A stretch of 64,000 nucleotides of DNA, taken from positions 62,001 to 126,000 of the forward strand of contig CALBDS010000044.1 in NCBI GenBank assembly GCA_937927415.1, given 5' to 3'. This document shows positions 33,628-41,473 of the stretch, one piece after another (the first letter of the stretch is position 1; each line of letters opens with the position of its first letter). The notes below the pieces were generated by a model, which saw nothing but the letters and a program-made list of their open reading frames with translations, had not been told where the DNA came from and did not search any database. Source of the stretch: an uncultured Rhodospirillaceae bacterium. Lineage in GTDB: Bacteria > Pseudomonadota > Alphaproteobacteria > Azospirillales > Azospirillaceae. Position numbers and translations under genes: made by a program.

Positions 33628-34551
33628 ATGACGACCATGCTGCACCGCGCAACGACGGCGTGGGATGCCGACGGCGTGCCGCTCTACGCGCTCTATGGGG
33701 AGGAGGCGCGCAACACCGACGCCGAATTCATCCATATCGAGGACATCCAAAGCCGCAGCCATCTCTATGACTGGGGGATCGGGCTGCACACCCACCGGGG
33801 CCTGTTCCAGCTTGTGGTGATGCAGGACGGGGGTGCCCGGGTGCAACTGGACGGTCGGATCATCGACGCCGCCGCCCCTTGCGCGGTGGTGGTGCCGCCG
33901 GCGGTGGTGCATTCCTTCCAGTTCCGTCCCGGCACGCAAGGGGTGGTGCTGACGGTGGCCGAAGCCCTGCTGTTCGACGGTGCCAGCCCGCGCAGCCGAC
34001 CGCTGTTCGAGGCGCTGTTCGTGTCCCCGTGCGTGCTGGATCTGGGCGGGGATGCCCAGGGAATGCGGCGTATGACGGCCCTTTTGGACCATCTGATGAT
34101 GGAATTCCGCTGGCCGCAGATGGGCCGCGATCTGATGTGCGAATGGCTGGTGCGGGGGGTTCTGGTGCTGCTGGAACGGCACCGGGCGGCGGCGCACGGC
34201 CCGTCATCGGCGCCGGAGCGGGTGCGCACCGAACTGTTCGCCCGCTTTCGCGCTCTGGTGGAAGCGCACTTCACCGAACACTGGCTGGTGCCCCGCTACG
34301 CCGACGAATTGGGCATCACGGAATCGCGGCTGAACCGGCTGTGCCGGCAGCTTGTCGATCGGTCGGCGTTCGAGGTGGTGCAGGACCGGCTGTTGCTGGA
34401 AGCGCGTCGGCGGCTGATCTACATCGCCGCCCCTGTGTCGCTGATCGCCTATGAACTGGGGTTTCAGGACCCCGCGTATTTCAACCGATTCTTCAAAAAG
34501 CTCACGGGAAAAACCCCCGCGGCCTTTCGCAGGCAAGCGCGGGGGGAGTGA
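33628..34551 (+). CDS. AraC-family regulator (PobR-like), divergent from the P450 operon
   Basis: A 307-residue regulator. The N-terminal cupin sensor contains IGLHTHRGLFQLVVMQDGGARVQLDGR and PPAVVHSFQF; the C-terminal double HTH runs from WLVPRYADELGITESRLNRLCRQLV to PVSLIAYELGFQDPAYFNRFFKKLTGKTPAAFRRQ. This layout is that of PobR-type activators of 4-hydroxybenzoate and related genes. The ATG at 33628 with AAGGGGG upstream is chosen; the open frame extends 56 codons further without conserved sequence. It faces the P450 operon across 219 bases and probably activates it. Confidence 0.87.
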   Translation: MTTMLHRATTAWDADGVPLYALYGEEARNTDAEFIHIEDIQSRSHLYDWGIGLHTHRGLFQLVVMQDGGARVQLDGRIIDAAAPCAVVVPPAVVHSFQFRPGTQGVVLTVAEALLFDGASPRSRPLFEALFVSPCVLDLGGDAQGMRRMTALLDHLMMEFRWPQMGRDLMCEWLVRGVLVLLERHRAAAHGPSSAPERVRTELFARFRALVEAHFTEHWLVPRYADELGITESRLNRLCRQLVDRSAFEVVQDRLLLEARRRLIYIAAPVSLIAYELGFQDPAYFNRFFKKLTGKTPAAFRRQARGE

Positions 34552-34634
34552 GGGGAAGAATGTACAATTCGGACGTCAGCCACCATCCCCCCCCGCCGGA
34601 TCAGAGCGAGGGGGTAACACCGTCAGGCCACTTG

Positions 34635-34807
34635 ACCCTCTCCCCGCCGGGGAGAGGGTTGGGTGAGGGCCGGAGGTCGCGCGTCAGCCCGACATCCGTT
34701 GCGAAGCAACTCCAAATCTAAAATTTGAAGAGCCTGGCGGCTCGATTTTCGGGCATCCTGCGCGAAAATCGGCCCTCACCCCGGCCCTCTCCCGGGGCGG
34801 GAGAGGG
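34635..34807. repeat. Mosaic of hairpin repeats between araC-type gene and ligB
   Basis: The 328-base gap (34552-34879) has no gene. It holds a hairpin ACCCTCTCCCC-GCC-GGGGAGAGGGT (34635-34659) followed by TTGGGTGAGGG, and an inverted related copy at 34773-34807 (CCCTCACCCCGG then CCCTCTCCC). Between them is a perfect 9-bp inverted repeat CGATTTTCG (34743-34751) / CGAAAATCG (34763-34771) and a short CAAAT/ATTTG dyad. It looks like a palindromic intergenic repeat family. Confidence 0.75.
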
Positions 34808-34839
34808 AGAGGTTTTGCCTCTGCAACCCAACGTCTTGT

Positions 34840-34866
34840 CCCCTTCCGCCCCGTCAGCGGAAGGGG
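34840..34866 (-). terminator. Hairpin ending the ligKUIAB operon
   Basis: CCCCTTCCGC (34840-34849) and GCGGAAGGGG (34857-34866) form a perfect 10-bp stem with a 7-base loop, 13 bases after the ligB stop on the minus strand. The U-tract is weak. Confidence 0.6.
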
Positions 34867-34879
34867 CACGCCGTCCAGA

Positions 34880-35722
34880 TCAGACGGCGTTCTCCAGCAC
34901 CAGCAGACCAGCACCGGTGTTGGAAATCGGGATGTGATAGTTGCTGTGCACCTTGGACACGGTGCCGGTCATGGTGCCGCGCATGATGAGCCACAGGATC
35001 AGCTCGGCCCCCTGGGCGCCGGCCAGACGCACCAGATCGTGGATGGAATAGCGGGTCAGCGCCTCGGGATCGCTGACGATCTTTTCCATGCACATCAGGT
35101 CGAATTCCTTGTTGATGAATCCGGCCCGCTGGCCGTCGAGCTGGTGCGACAGCCCGCCGGTGCCCAGAACCACCACCTTCAGATCCTTGGGGAACGACGC
35201 CACCGCACGGCCGATCGCCTGCCCCAGCTTGAAGCAGCGGGCCGGGGTCGGCAGCGGGTGCTGCACCGTGTTCACCGCCACCGGGATCGACTTCACGGCC
35301 ATCTTGGAACGGTCCGGCCACATCAGCGACATGGGCACGGTAAACCCGTGGTCCACCAGCATTTCCTGGCACGAGCAAATGTCGAACTCGTCCGCCACCA
35401 GCGAATTGATGATGTGCCACGACAGTTCCGGGTCACCCTGATAGGGGGGCAGCGGCTGCAGGCCCCAGCCTTCATCGTCGTTGGTGTACTGCGGTGCCGC
35501 ACCGATGGCGAAGGTGGGCATCTTGTCGAGGAAGAAGTTCAGGCCGTGGTCGTTGTAGACGACGATGGCCACGTCGGGCTTCACCTCGTCCAGCCATTCC
35601 CGCGCGCGGGGATAGCCGTCGAAGAACGGCTTCCAGTACGGATCTTCGAACAGTTCCCGCGAGATGGCGTTGCCGATCGCCGGGATGTGAGAGGTGGTGA
35701 TACCGCCAACGATGCGTGCCAT
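34880..35722 (-). CDS. ligB: Protocatechuate 4,5-dioxygenase, catalytic beta subunit
   Basis: A 280-residue class III extradiol dioxygenase. The iron ligands correspond to His12 (TTSHIPAIG), His59 (YNDHGLNFF) and Glu240 (GAQGAELILW), with the catalytic base His193 (GTGGLSHQLDG); each sits two residues or less from its position in Sphingobium LigB. It opens protocatechuate between C4 and C5 to 4-carboxy-2-hydroxymuconate semialdehyde. Last gene of the ligK-U-I-A-B operon, 4 bases after ligA. Confidence 0.95.
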   Translation of the reverse strand: MARIVGGITTSHIPAIGNAISRELFEDPYWKPFFDGYPRAREWLDEVKPDVAIVVYNDHGLNFFLDKMPTFAIGAAPQYTNDDEGWGLQPLPPYQGDPELSWHIINSLVADEFDICSCQEMLVDHGFTVPMSLMWPDRSKMAVKSIPVAVNTVQHPLPTPARCFKLGQAIGRAVASFPKDLKVVVLGTGGLSHQLDGQRAGFINKEFDLMCMEKIVSDPEALTRYSIHDLVRLAGAQGAELILWLIMRGTMTGTVSKVHSNYHIPISNTGAGLLVLENAV

Positions 35723-35726
35723 GATC

Positions 35727-36080
35727 TCAGTGCCCCGCCGCCACGAGTTTCGCCTTGAATTCCTCGACCGACATGCCGGTCTGCTGCGCGCCGATGTCCT
35801 GCACGTTCAGCCCCAGCATGCCGATGAATTTCGCCAGATAGTAGATGTTGCCGCCGTTATCGAGCAGGGCCAGGACGTTGCGTTCCTTGATGGCCTTGGT
35901 CTGTTCCGGCGTCAGGCCGAATTTCGCGCAATAGGCGTCTTCGTCGGCCAGAAATTCCTGCCGTCCGGCAGCGCCGTTGAAAGTGTAGCACATCTTGTTG
36001 AGCGCATAGCCTTTGACGGCCATGGCCCCGTCGAAGATGATGGTGCCGGGGATCGGCTCCAGCGTCTTGGCAGGTTCCAT
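35727..36080 (-). CDS. ligA: Protocatechuate 4,5-dioxygenase, alpha subunit
   Basis: A 117-residue small helical subunit: PGTIIFDGAMAVKGYALNKMCYTFNGAAGRQEFLADEDAYCAKFGLTPEQTKAIKERNVLALLDNGGNIYYLAKF. It covers the active site of LigB and is needed for full activity. The start at 36080 has GGAGGAAA 6 bases upstream; the longer open frame is not conserved. Directly followed by ligB. Confidence 0.95.
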   Translation of the reverse strand: MEPAKTLEPIPGTIIFDGAMAVKGYALNKMCYTFNGAAGRQEFLADEDAYCAKFGLTPEQTKAIKERNVLALLDNGGNIYYLAKFIGMLGLNVQDIGAQQTGMSVEEFKAKLVAAGH

Positions 36081-36197
36081 AACGTTTCCTCCGGTGTGTG
36101 GTTCTTTTGTCCCAGGGCCGCGACGGCGGCCCCGCGGGCACATGCCCGTGGAAGCCAAGCGGGCGGATGCCCGCGCCGGCACTTGAGGCCGATGATA

Positions 36198-37073
36198 TTA
36201 AATATTCCAGTAAAGCCGCATCGGGTTGTCGATGAGAAGGGCTTTCTGCTTCTCTTCGGTGGTGGCGATGCGCGGGATCACATCCACCAGATGCCCGTCG
36301 TCGGGCATGTGGGATTTCATGTTCGGGTGCGGCCAGTCGGTGCCCCACAGCACGCGGTCGGGGAAGGTATCGACCAGCGTGCGGGCAAACGGCACCACGT
36401 CGTCATAGGACGGCGGGCCTTGCAGGCTCAGGCGTTCGGGGCAGCTTACCTTGCTCCACAAGGTGGGCAGGTCGTGCATCAGCCCGACGAAACGCTGGAA
36501 ATCGGGGTGGTCCACCCCCTTGGCAATGTCGGGGCGGCCCATGTGGTCCACCACCACGGTGGTGGGAAGCTGCTTGATAAAGGGGATCAGCCCTTCCAGA
36601 TCCTGCGCTTCGAAATAGACGACGATGTGCCAGCCGAATTTCGCGATTTTTTCGGCAATGCCGAGGAAGACCTCTTTCGGCGTGGAGTCCACCAGCCGCT
36701 TGACGAAGTTGAAGCGCACGCCGCGCACCCCGGCCTCGTGCATCTCCGCCAGTTCACCCTCAGTCACATTCGGCCCGACCGAGGCCACACCGCGGGCCAT
36801 GCCGTTGGAGGCCTTCAGCGCATCCACCAGCGCGCGGTTATCGCGGCCGTGACAGGTGGCCTGAACGATCACGTTCCGCTCAAAGCCCAGAAAGTCGCGC
36901 AGCGCGAACAGCTTTTCCTTGGGCGCGTCGCAGGGCGTGTATTTGCGTTCCGGCGCATAGGGGAAAACGTCGCCGGGGCCGAACACGTGGCAATGGGCAT
37001 CGACCGATCCGGGCGGCGGGCGATAGGCCGGCTTGCTGGGATTGGGGTGGAACGGCAGGTAATCGGCGTCCAT
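36198..37073 (-). CDS. ligI: 2-pyrone-4,6-dicarboxylate hydrolase
   Basis: A 291-residue amidohydrolase-fold enzyme: SVDAHCHVFGPGDVFPYAPERKYTPCDAPKEKLFALRDFLG, FERNVIVQATCHGRDNRALVDAL, VVDHMGRPDIAKGVDHPDF and WGTDWPHPNMKSHMPDDGHLVD. The DAHCHVF and GTDWPHPN motifs are typical of LigI, which opens the PDC lactone to 4-oxalomesaconate without metal. Within the ligK-U-I-A-B operon. Confidence 0.94.
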   Translation of the reverse strand: MDADYLPFHPNPSKPAYRPPPGSVDAHCHVFGPGDVFPYAPERKYTPCDAPKEKLFALRDFLGFERNVIVQATCHGRDNRALVDALKASNGMARGVASVGPNVTEGELAEMHEAGVRGVRFNFVKRLVDSTPKEVFLGIAEKIAKFGWHIVVYFEAQDLEGLIPFIKQLPTTVVVDHMGRPDIAKGVDHPDFQRFVGLMHDLPTLWSKVSCPERLSLQGPPSYDDVVPFARTLVDTFPDRVLWGTDWPHPNMKSHMPDDGHLVDVIPRIATTEEKQKALLIDNPMRLYWNI

Positions 37074-37099
37074 GGATAGTCCCTTCTCAAAAACCGGGA

Positions 37100-38158
37100 T
37101 CAGTCGGCGAAGATCACGCCGTCGAACAGCTTGCGCGCGGTGCGCAGGATGGCGGCACGGGTCACCTGCCCGCCCTCGTCCGTTTCCAGCACCACCGTCA
37201 TTTCGCCGGTCGGGTGCTCGATGCTCAGGCTCTTGCGCCGCCCGTCGGGCACCACGGCCAGGGCTGCGGCCGGCGATCCCGGCAGGGCGCAGGCGGTGGC
37301 GACGCTAACCGCCCCCAGCACGCCGATGGAGGCGTGACAGCGGTGCGGGATGAAGGTGCGGGTGGAAATCGCCCCGCCGTTCGCCGCCCGGCTGACCAGC
37401 GACATCTTCGGCACCGATTTGTCGCGCACGTCGCCCAGGTTCATCAGCGGCCCGGCCTTCAGCCGGATGGATTCCAGCCGCGCCTTCAACTCCGTGTTGC
37501 CGTCCAGTTCGTCACGGGTCTCATCGCCGCGCACCCCCAGATCCTCGGCCCGCAGCACCACAACCGGCATGCCGTTGTCGATGCAGGTAACGGCCACCCC
37601 GTCGATCTCGTCCACCGCGTTGCCGGTCGGCAGCAGGGCGCCGCAGCTTGAGCCGGCGGTGTCGCGGAACTCAACCGGAATGGGGGCGGCGGTGCCGGGA
37701 ACTCCGTCGATGCGGGCGTCGCCGCGGTAGCTGACCACGCCGCCCGGTGTGGGCACCAGCGCCTCGGCCACCTGGCCCGTGTTTTCCATGAAGATGGTCA
37801 CCGGGGTTTCGCCGTCGCGGGCCGGAACCAGCCCGCGTTCGATGGCGAACGGCCCGATGCCGGCCAGGATGTTGCCGCAGTTCTGGGCGTCGGTGACGAC
37901 GGCCTTGTCCACGAACACCTGCAGGAACAGGTAATCCACATCCACGCCCGGCCGTTCCGACTTTTTCACCACCGCGACCTTGGATGTCAGCGGATCGGCC
38001 CCGCCCATGCCGTCGATCTGGCGCGGATCGGGCGATCCCATGGCGCGCAGCAGGAAGGCGTCACGCGCACCATTGTCCGCCGGCAGATCTTCGGCCAGGA
38101 AATACCCGCCCTTGGAGGTGCCGCCGCGCATCCACATGCAGCGCACGCCCTCAGACAT
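37100..38158 (-). CDS. ligU: 4-oxalomesaconate tautomerase (PrpF family)
   Basis: A 352-residue PrpF-fold isomerase starting MSEGVRCMWMRGGTSKGGYFLAEDLPA, with GSSCGALLPTGNAVDEIDGVAVTCIDNGMPVVVLRAEDLG and IPHRCHASIGVLGAVSVATACALPGSPA. LigU/GalD-type enzymes isomerise the double bond of 4-oxalomesaconate so that the hydratase can act. The start overlaps the end of ligK by 8 bases. The paired active-site region GGTSKGG and GNC-like loop are intact. Confidence 0.92.
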   Translation of the reverse strand: MSEGVRCMWMRGGTSKGGYFLAEDLPADNGARDAFLLRAMGSPDPRQIDGMGGADPLTSKVAVVKKSERPGVDVDYLFLQVFVDKAVVTDAQNCGNILAGIGPFAIERGLVPARDGETPVTIFMENTGQVAEALVPTPGGVVSYRGDARIDGVPGTAAPIPVEFRDTAGSSCGALLPTGNAVDEIDGVAVTCIDNGMPVVVLRAEDLGVRGDETRDELDGNTELKARLESIRLKAGPLMNLGDVRDKSVPKMSLVSRAANGGAISTRTFIPHRCHASIGVLGAVSVATACALPGSPAAALAVVPDGRRKSLSIEHPTGEMTVVLETDEGGQVTRAAILRTARKLFDGVIFAD

Positions 38159-38825
38159 ATTTCAGCCCCTTTTCCGCCAGCCGCGGGCGCATGTCGTAGA
38201 TGTCGAGGCCCAGTTCGCCGGCGGCGAGCCGGACGCGCTTTTCCTCTTCCTTGGCGATGCGGGACTGGGCGGCCTTCAGCACCGTGGCGGCGTCTTCGCG
38301 GCGGACCACGCACACGCCGTCATCATCGGCCACGATCACGTCGCCGGCGTTGATGGCGGCCCCGGCGCAGACGATGGGCACGTTCACCGACCCCAGCGTC
38401 TCCTTCACGGTGCCTTGCGCGCACACCGCCTTCGACCACACGGGGAAGCCCATTTCGGTCAGCGTGCGGATGTCGCGCACCCCGGCGTCGATCACCAGAC
38501 CGCGGCACCCCCGCGCCATGGCCGAGGTCGCCAGCAGGTCGCCGAAATAGCCGGCGTCCGACGGCGAGGTGGGGGCCAGCACCAGGATATCCCCCGCCTT
38601 CAACTGCTCGATGGCGACGTGCAGCATCCAGTTGTCGCAGGGGGCCGCGGAAATGGTCACCGCCGAGCCGGCGACCTGCGCCCCGGCGTAGATGGGCCGC
38701 ATGTAGGACGCCAGCAGGCCGATGCGCCCCTGCGCCTCATGCACCGCGGCGACGCCGCATTCGGCCAGCCCGGCGATCACCGCCGCGTCGGCCCGTTCGA
38801 TGTTTTGCACGACGACGTTCATCAC
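38151..38825 (-). CDS. ligK: 4-carboxy-4-hydroxy-2-oxoadipate aldolase / oxaloacetate decarboxylase
   Basis: A 224-residue protein of the RraA-like aldolase family: NVVVQNIERADAAVIAGLAECGVAAVHEAQGRIGLL, GAQVAGSAVTISAAPCDNWMLHVAIEQLKAGDILVLAP, and the signature ARGCRGLVIDAGVRDIRTL with the catalytic Arg-Asp pair. It splits CHA to pyruvate and oxaloacetate, final step of the 4,5-cleavage route. First gene of the minus-strand operon, divergent from the LysR regulator across about 320 bases. Confidence 0.93.
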   Translation of the reverse strand: MMNVVVQNIERADAAVIAGLAECGVAAVHEAQGRIGLLASYMRPIYAGAQVAGSAVTISAAPCDNWMLHVAIEQLKAGDILVLAPTSPSDAGYFGDLLATSAMARGCRGLVIDAGVRDIRTLTEMGFPVWSKAVCAQGTVKETLGSVNVPIVCAGAAINAGDVIVADDDGVCVVRREDAATVLKAAQSRIAKEEEKRVRLAAGELGLDIYDMRPRLAEKGLKYV

Positions 38826-39149
38826 TGTTCATCCGCGAGTTCGGGGAAAGACCGGCCGGGGGCGCCCACAACCTGACGGATTCCCGCCGCCGCCCGCCGG
38901 ATGGGGCGCGCCGGCAACCGCCGCACTCCCCTGCCGTCCGCGCTGCAAGCGTTGGTGAATCGCATCGAAGGTCCGCCCCCTCGGGAATTTTCTTGGTGTC
39001 CGATGACGCCATCATCCGGCGGGACGCGCGCTTTTTCTATTTCGATCTCGCGGCGATCGTATAAGCTTTTGCTATAGACGATCCGAAAACTATGTTGCGA
39101 TGCAGCATTTTCGATCCGGCAGCCCATTCCGACAGCCCACCCGGTGCCC
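38826..39149. promoter_or_regulatory. Divergent control region, ligK operon and LysR gene
   Basis: About 320 bases without a gene. It contains the palindrome GATCGT (39055-39060) / ACGATC (39078-39083), inside which ATAAGC-TTTT-GCTAT forms a second near-dyad; together they span 39055-39083. The position, 66 bases before the LysR start and 230 bases upstream of ligK, fits a LysR-type site for autoregulation and activation of the ligK operon. No leader gene or other clear structure is seen in the ligK-proximal part. Confidence 0.6.
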
Positions 39150-40370
39150 ATGAAAGAGATCCCCAACATCCGCCATCTGCGCGCCTTTTGCGAAGTCGCC
39201 CGCCGCGGGTCGATCAGCCAGGCGGCGGAGCATGTCCACCTGTCGCAGCCCGCCATCACCCAGGCCATCGCCAAGCTGGAGGAGGAGGTGGGGGCCGTGC
39301 TGTTCGACCGCCGCCCCGACGGCATGGGCGTGTCGGCGGCGGGCACCCTGTTCCTGGAGCGGGCGGAGCGGGTCATCGAGCGGCTGCGCACCGGCACGCG
39401 GGAAGCCATCCGCATCGGCGGGCGCAAGGGGGTGCGGGGCTTTCCCGATTTCGACCAGTTGCTGACGGCCGCACAGTTGCGCGCACTGACGGCGGTGGCG
39501 GATGCCGGCAACTTCAGCCTTGCCGCCCGCAACGCCGGCATTTCCCAGCCGACCATGCACCGGGCCGCCCGCGATCTGGAACGGCTGTCGGGGTTGAGCC
39601 TGTTCGTGCGCACCCCCACCGGAATCACCACCACACCCGCGGCCAAGGCTCTGGTCCAGCACGTCAAGCTGGCCCTGGCCGAGCTGGAGCAGGGCTTTGC
39701 CGAGGTGGCGGAGACCCGCGGAGGCGAGACCAGCCGCATCGTGGTGGGCAGCATGCCGCTGTCGCGTCCCTTCATCCTGCCCACCGCCATCAACATGCTG
39801 GTACGCGACCGTCCCGACGTGGAAATCAACGTGGTGGACGGCCCCTATGACGATCTGCTGCACGGGCTGCGCCATGGGGAAATCGACGTGCTGATCGGGG
39901 CGCTGCGCGACCCGCTGCCCATCGCCGATGTGGAGCAGGAACCGCTGTTCGACGATCCGCTGGCGGTGGTGGCCCGCGCCTTCCACCCGCTGACCCGCAA
40001 GCCGGGGCTGACGCTGGACGACCTGCGGGACTGTCAATGGGTGCTGCCGCGCCGGGGCACCCCCACCCGCGACCGTTTCGAGATGCTGTTCGGCCCCGCC
40101 CCGCCCCGCGGGCTGATCGAGACGAGTTCCCAGATCCTGGTGCGCGGGCTGCTGCTGGGCAGCGACCGGCTGACGCTGGTGTCGGTCCACCAGATCCGCC
40201 ACGAACATGATCTGGGCCTGCTGGTCAGGCTGCCGCTGGACCTGCCCGGCACGGCGCGGCCCATTGGCCTGACCATCCGCCGCGGCTGGCGCCCCACGCC
40301 GATGCAGGAACGTTTCCTGACCCTGCTGCGGGAGGCCGGGCAACAGGCGGTGTCGCCGGTGCGGCGGTGA
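39150..40370 (+). CDS. LysR-type regulator with two tandem HTH domains
   Basis: About 406 residues, some 100 longer than a normal LysR protein. It has two complete LysR winged helices: residues about 5-65 (IRHLRAFCEVARRGSISQAAEHVHLSQPAITQAIAKLEEEVGAVLFDRR) and about 105-165 (LTAAQLRALTAVADAGNFSLAARNAGISQPTMHRAARDLERLSGLSLFVRT), then one periplasmic-binding-like effector domain from about 195. Divergent from ligK and followed by the ligC genes, it is the probable regulator of the protocatechuate 4,5 pathway. The start could be the GTG at 39144; no clear ribosome-binding site decides. Confidence 0.88.
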   Translation: MKEIPNIRHLRAFCEVARRGSISQAAEHVHLSQPAITQAIAKLEEEVGAVLFDRRPDGMGVSAAGTLFLERAERVIERLRTGTREAIRIGGRKGVRGFPDFDQLLTAAQLRALTAVADAGNFSLAARNAGISQPTMHRAARDLERLSGLSLFVRTPTGITTTPAAKALVQHVKLALAELEQGFAEVAETRGGETSRIVVGSMPLSRPFILPTAINMLVRDRPDVEINVVDGPYDDLLHGLRHGEIDVLIGALRDPLPIADVEQEPLFDDPLAVVARAFHPLTRKPGLTLDDLRDCQWVLPRRGTPTRDRFEMLFGPAPPRGLIETSSQILVRGLLLGSDRLTLVSVHQIRHEHDLGLLVRLPLDLPGTARPIGLTIRRGWRPTPMQERFLTLLREAGQQAVSPVRR

Positions 40371-40412
40371 CGGGGCCATTGATTTTCCGGGCCATTGGTT
40401 TTGTGATCGGCA

Positions 40413-40435
40413 GGCTATTTAAAAATCGAATAGCC
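40413..40435. promoter_or_regulatory. Inverted repeat upstream of the DUF1932-ligC operon
   Basis: GGCTATT (40413-40419) and AATAGCC (40429-40435), a perfect 7-bp dyad with a 9-base AT-rich spacer, about 90 bases before the DUF1932 gene. The half-site GCTAT also occurs in the palindrome in front of the LysR gene, so this may be a second site for the same regulator; it could also be a weak terminator of the LysR gene. Confidence 0.5.
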
Positions 40436-40522
40436 CGGCCCGTCATCGAATTTCCTCTGCGCCCGGAAGCGGGATACCCATAGAACGATCAAGGATCTGT
40501 GACGCAAGAACGCGAGGCGGCT

Positions 40523-41425
40523 ATGGCGCAGACGGTCAAGGTGGCTTTCATCGGCTTCGGCGAAGCGGCGGGCGCTTTCCGCGCCGGCTGGCGCGATGCT
40601 GGACTGACACCCGTGGTTGCCGCGTTCGATATCAAAACCGCAGCGTCGGACCTCGATGTGCGCAATCAGAAGTGGAATGATTATGCCGCCGCCAATGTCA
40701 CCGGCGGGGAAACCCCGGGTGCGGCACTCGACGGGGCGGCCATCATCCTGTCCCTGGTCACCGCCGATCAGGCGCTGAACGCCGCCCGTGCCGCCGCCGA
40801 TTGCATTCCGGCGGGCGCGCTCTACTGCGACGGAAATTCCTGCGCCCCCGGCACCAAGACGCAGGCCGCCCACCTGATCGAAGCGGCGGGCGGGCGCTAT
40901 GTGGACATGGCGGTGATGGCCCCGGTGTACCCCAAGCGCCACCACACGCCGCTGCTGCTGGCCGGTCCCCACGCCGACGACGCCCTGGCCGCCCTGACCG
41001 CACTGGACATGAAGGCGAAGGTCGCCGGGCCGGTGGTGGGTGCCGCGTCGTCCATCAAGATGATCCGCTCGATCATGATGAAGGGGATGGAGGCGCTGTT
41101 CCTGGAATGCGTGCTGGCCGGGCGCAAGGCCGGGGTGGACGATGTGGTGCTGAGTTCGCTGGACGTCACCTATCCCGGTTTCGATTTCAAGGCCAAGGCC
41201 GCGTACATGCAGGAACGGGTGATGACCCACGGCATCCGCCGCGCCGCCGAAATGCGGGAAGTGGCGCGCACCGTGGACGACCTGGGTCTGGGCGGCACCA
41301 TGGCCCGCGCCACGGTGGACTGGCAGCAGCGGGTGGGCGATCTGAAACTGGATGCCAAGGCCATCGGCGCCGACGATTACGGCGCGCTGGCCGATGCCAT
41401 CCTGGCGAAACTGGGCGCCGTCTGA
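40523..41425 (+). CDS. NAD(P)-dependent oxidoreductase, DUF1932 (6-PGDH-like)
   Basis: A 300-residue dehydrogenase. The N-terminal Rossmann domain starts VKVAFIGFGEAAGAFRAGW; CDGNSCAPGTKTQAAHLIEAAGGRYVDMAVMAPVYPKRHHTPLLLAG is the hydroxyacid-dehydrogenase-like middle part, with GAASSIKMIRSIMMKGMEALFLECVLAGRKAG carrying the conserved Lys, and a C-terminal DUF1932 helical domain. Genes of this family are often found beside protocatechuate 4,5 genes but their reaction is unsettled. The ATG at 40523 with GAGG 7 bases upstream is preferred to a GTG at 40499. Followed by ligC. Confidence 0.85.
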   Translation: MAQTVKVAFIGFGEAAGAFRAGWRDAGLTPVVAAFDIKTAASDLDVRNQKWNDYAAANVTGGETPGAALDGAAIILSLVTADQALNAARAAADCIPAGALYCDGNSCAPGTKTQAAHLIEAAGGRYVDMAVMAPVYPKRHHTPLLLAGPHADDALAALTALDMKAKVAGPVVGAASSIKMIRSIMMKGMEALFLECVLAGRKAGVDDVVLSSLDVTYPGFDFKAKAAYMQERVMTHGIRRAAEMREVARTVDDLGLGGTMARATVDWQQRVGDLKLDAKAIGADDYGALADAILAKLGAV

Positions 41426-41473
41426 CGCCGCTATTCTGAACACAAGAACAATTCTCTCCGAAACGAGGAAGCG

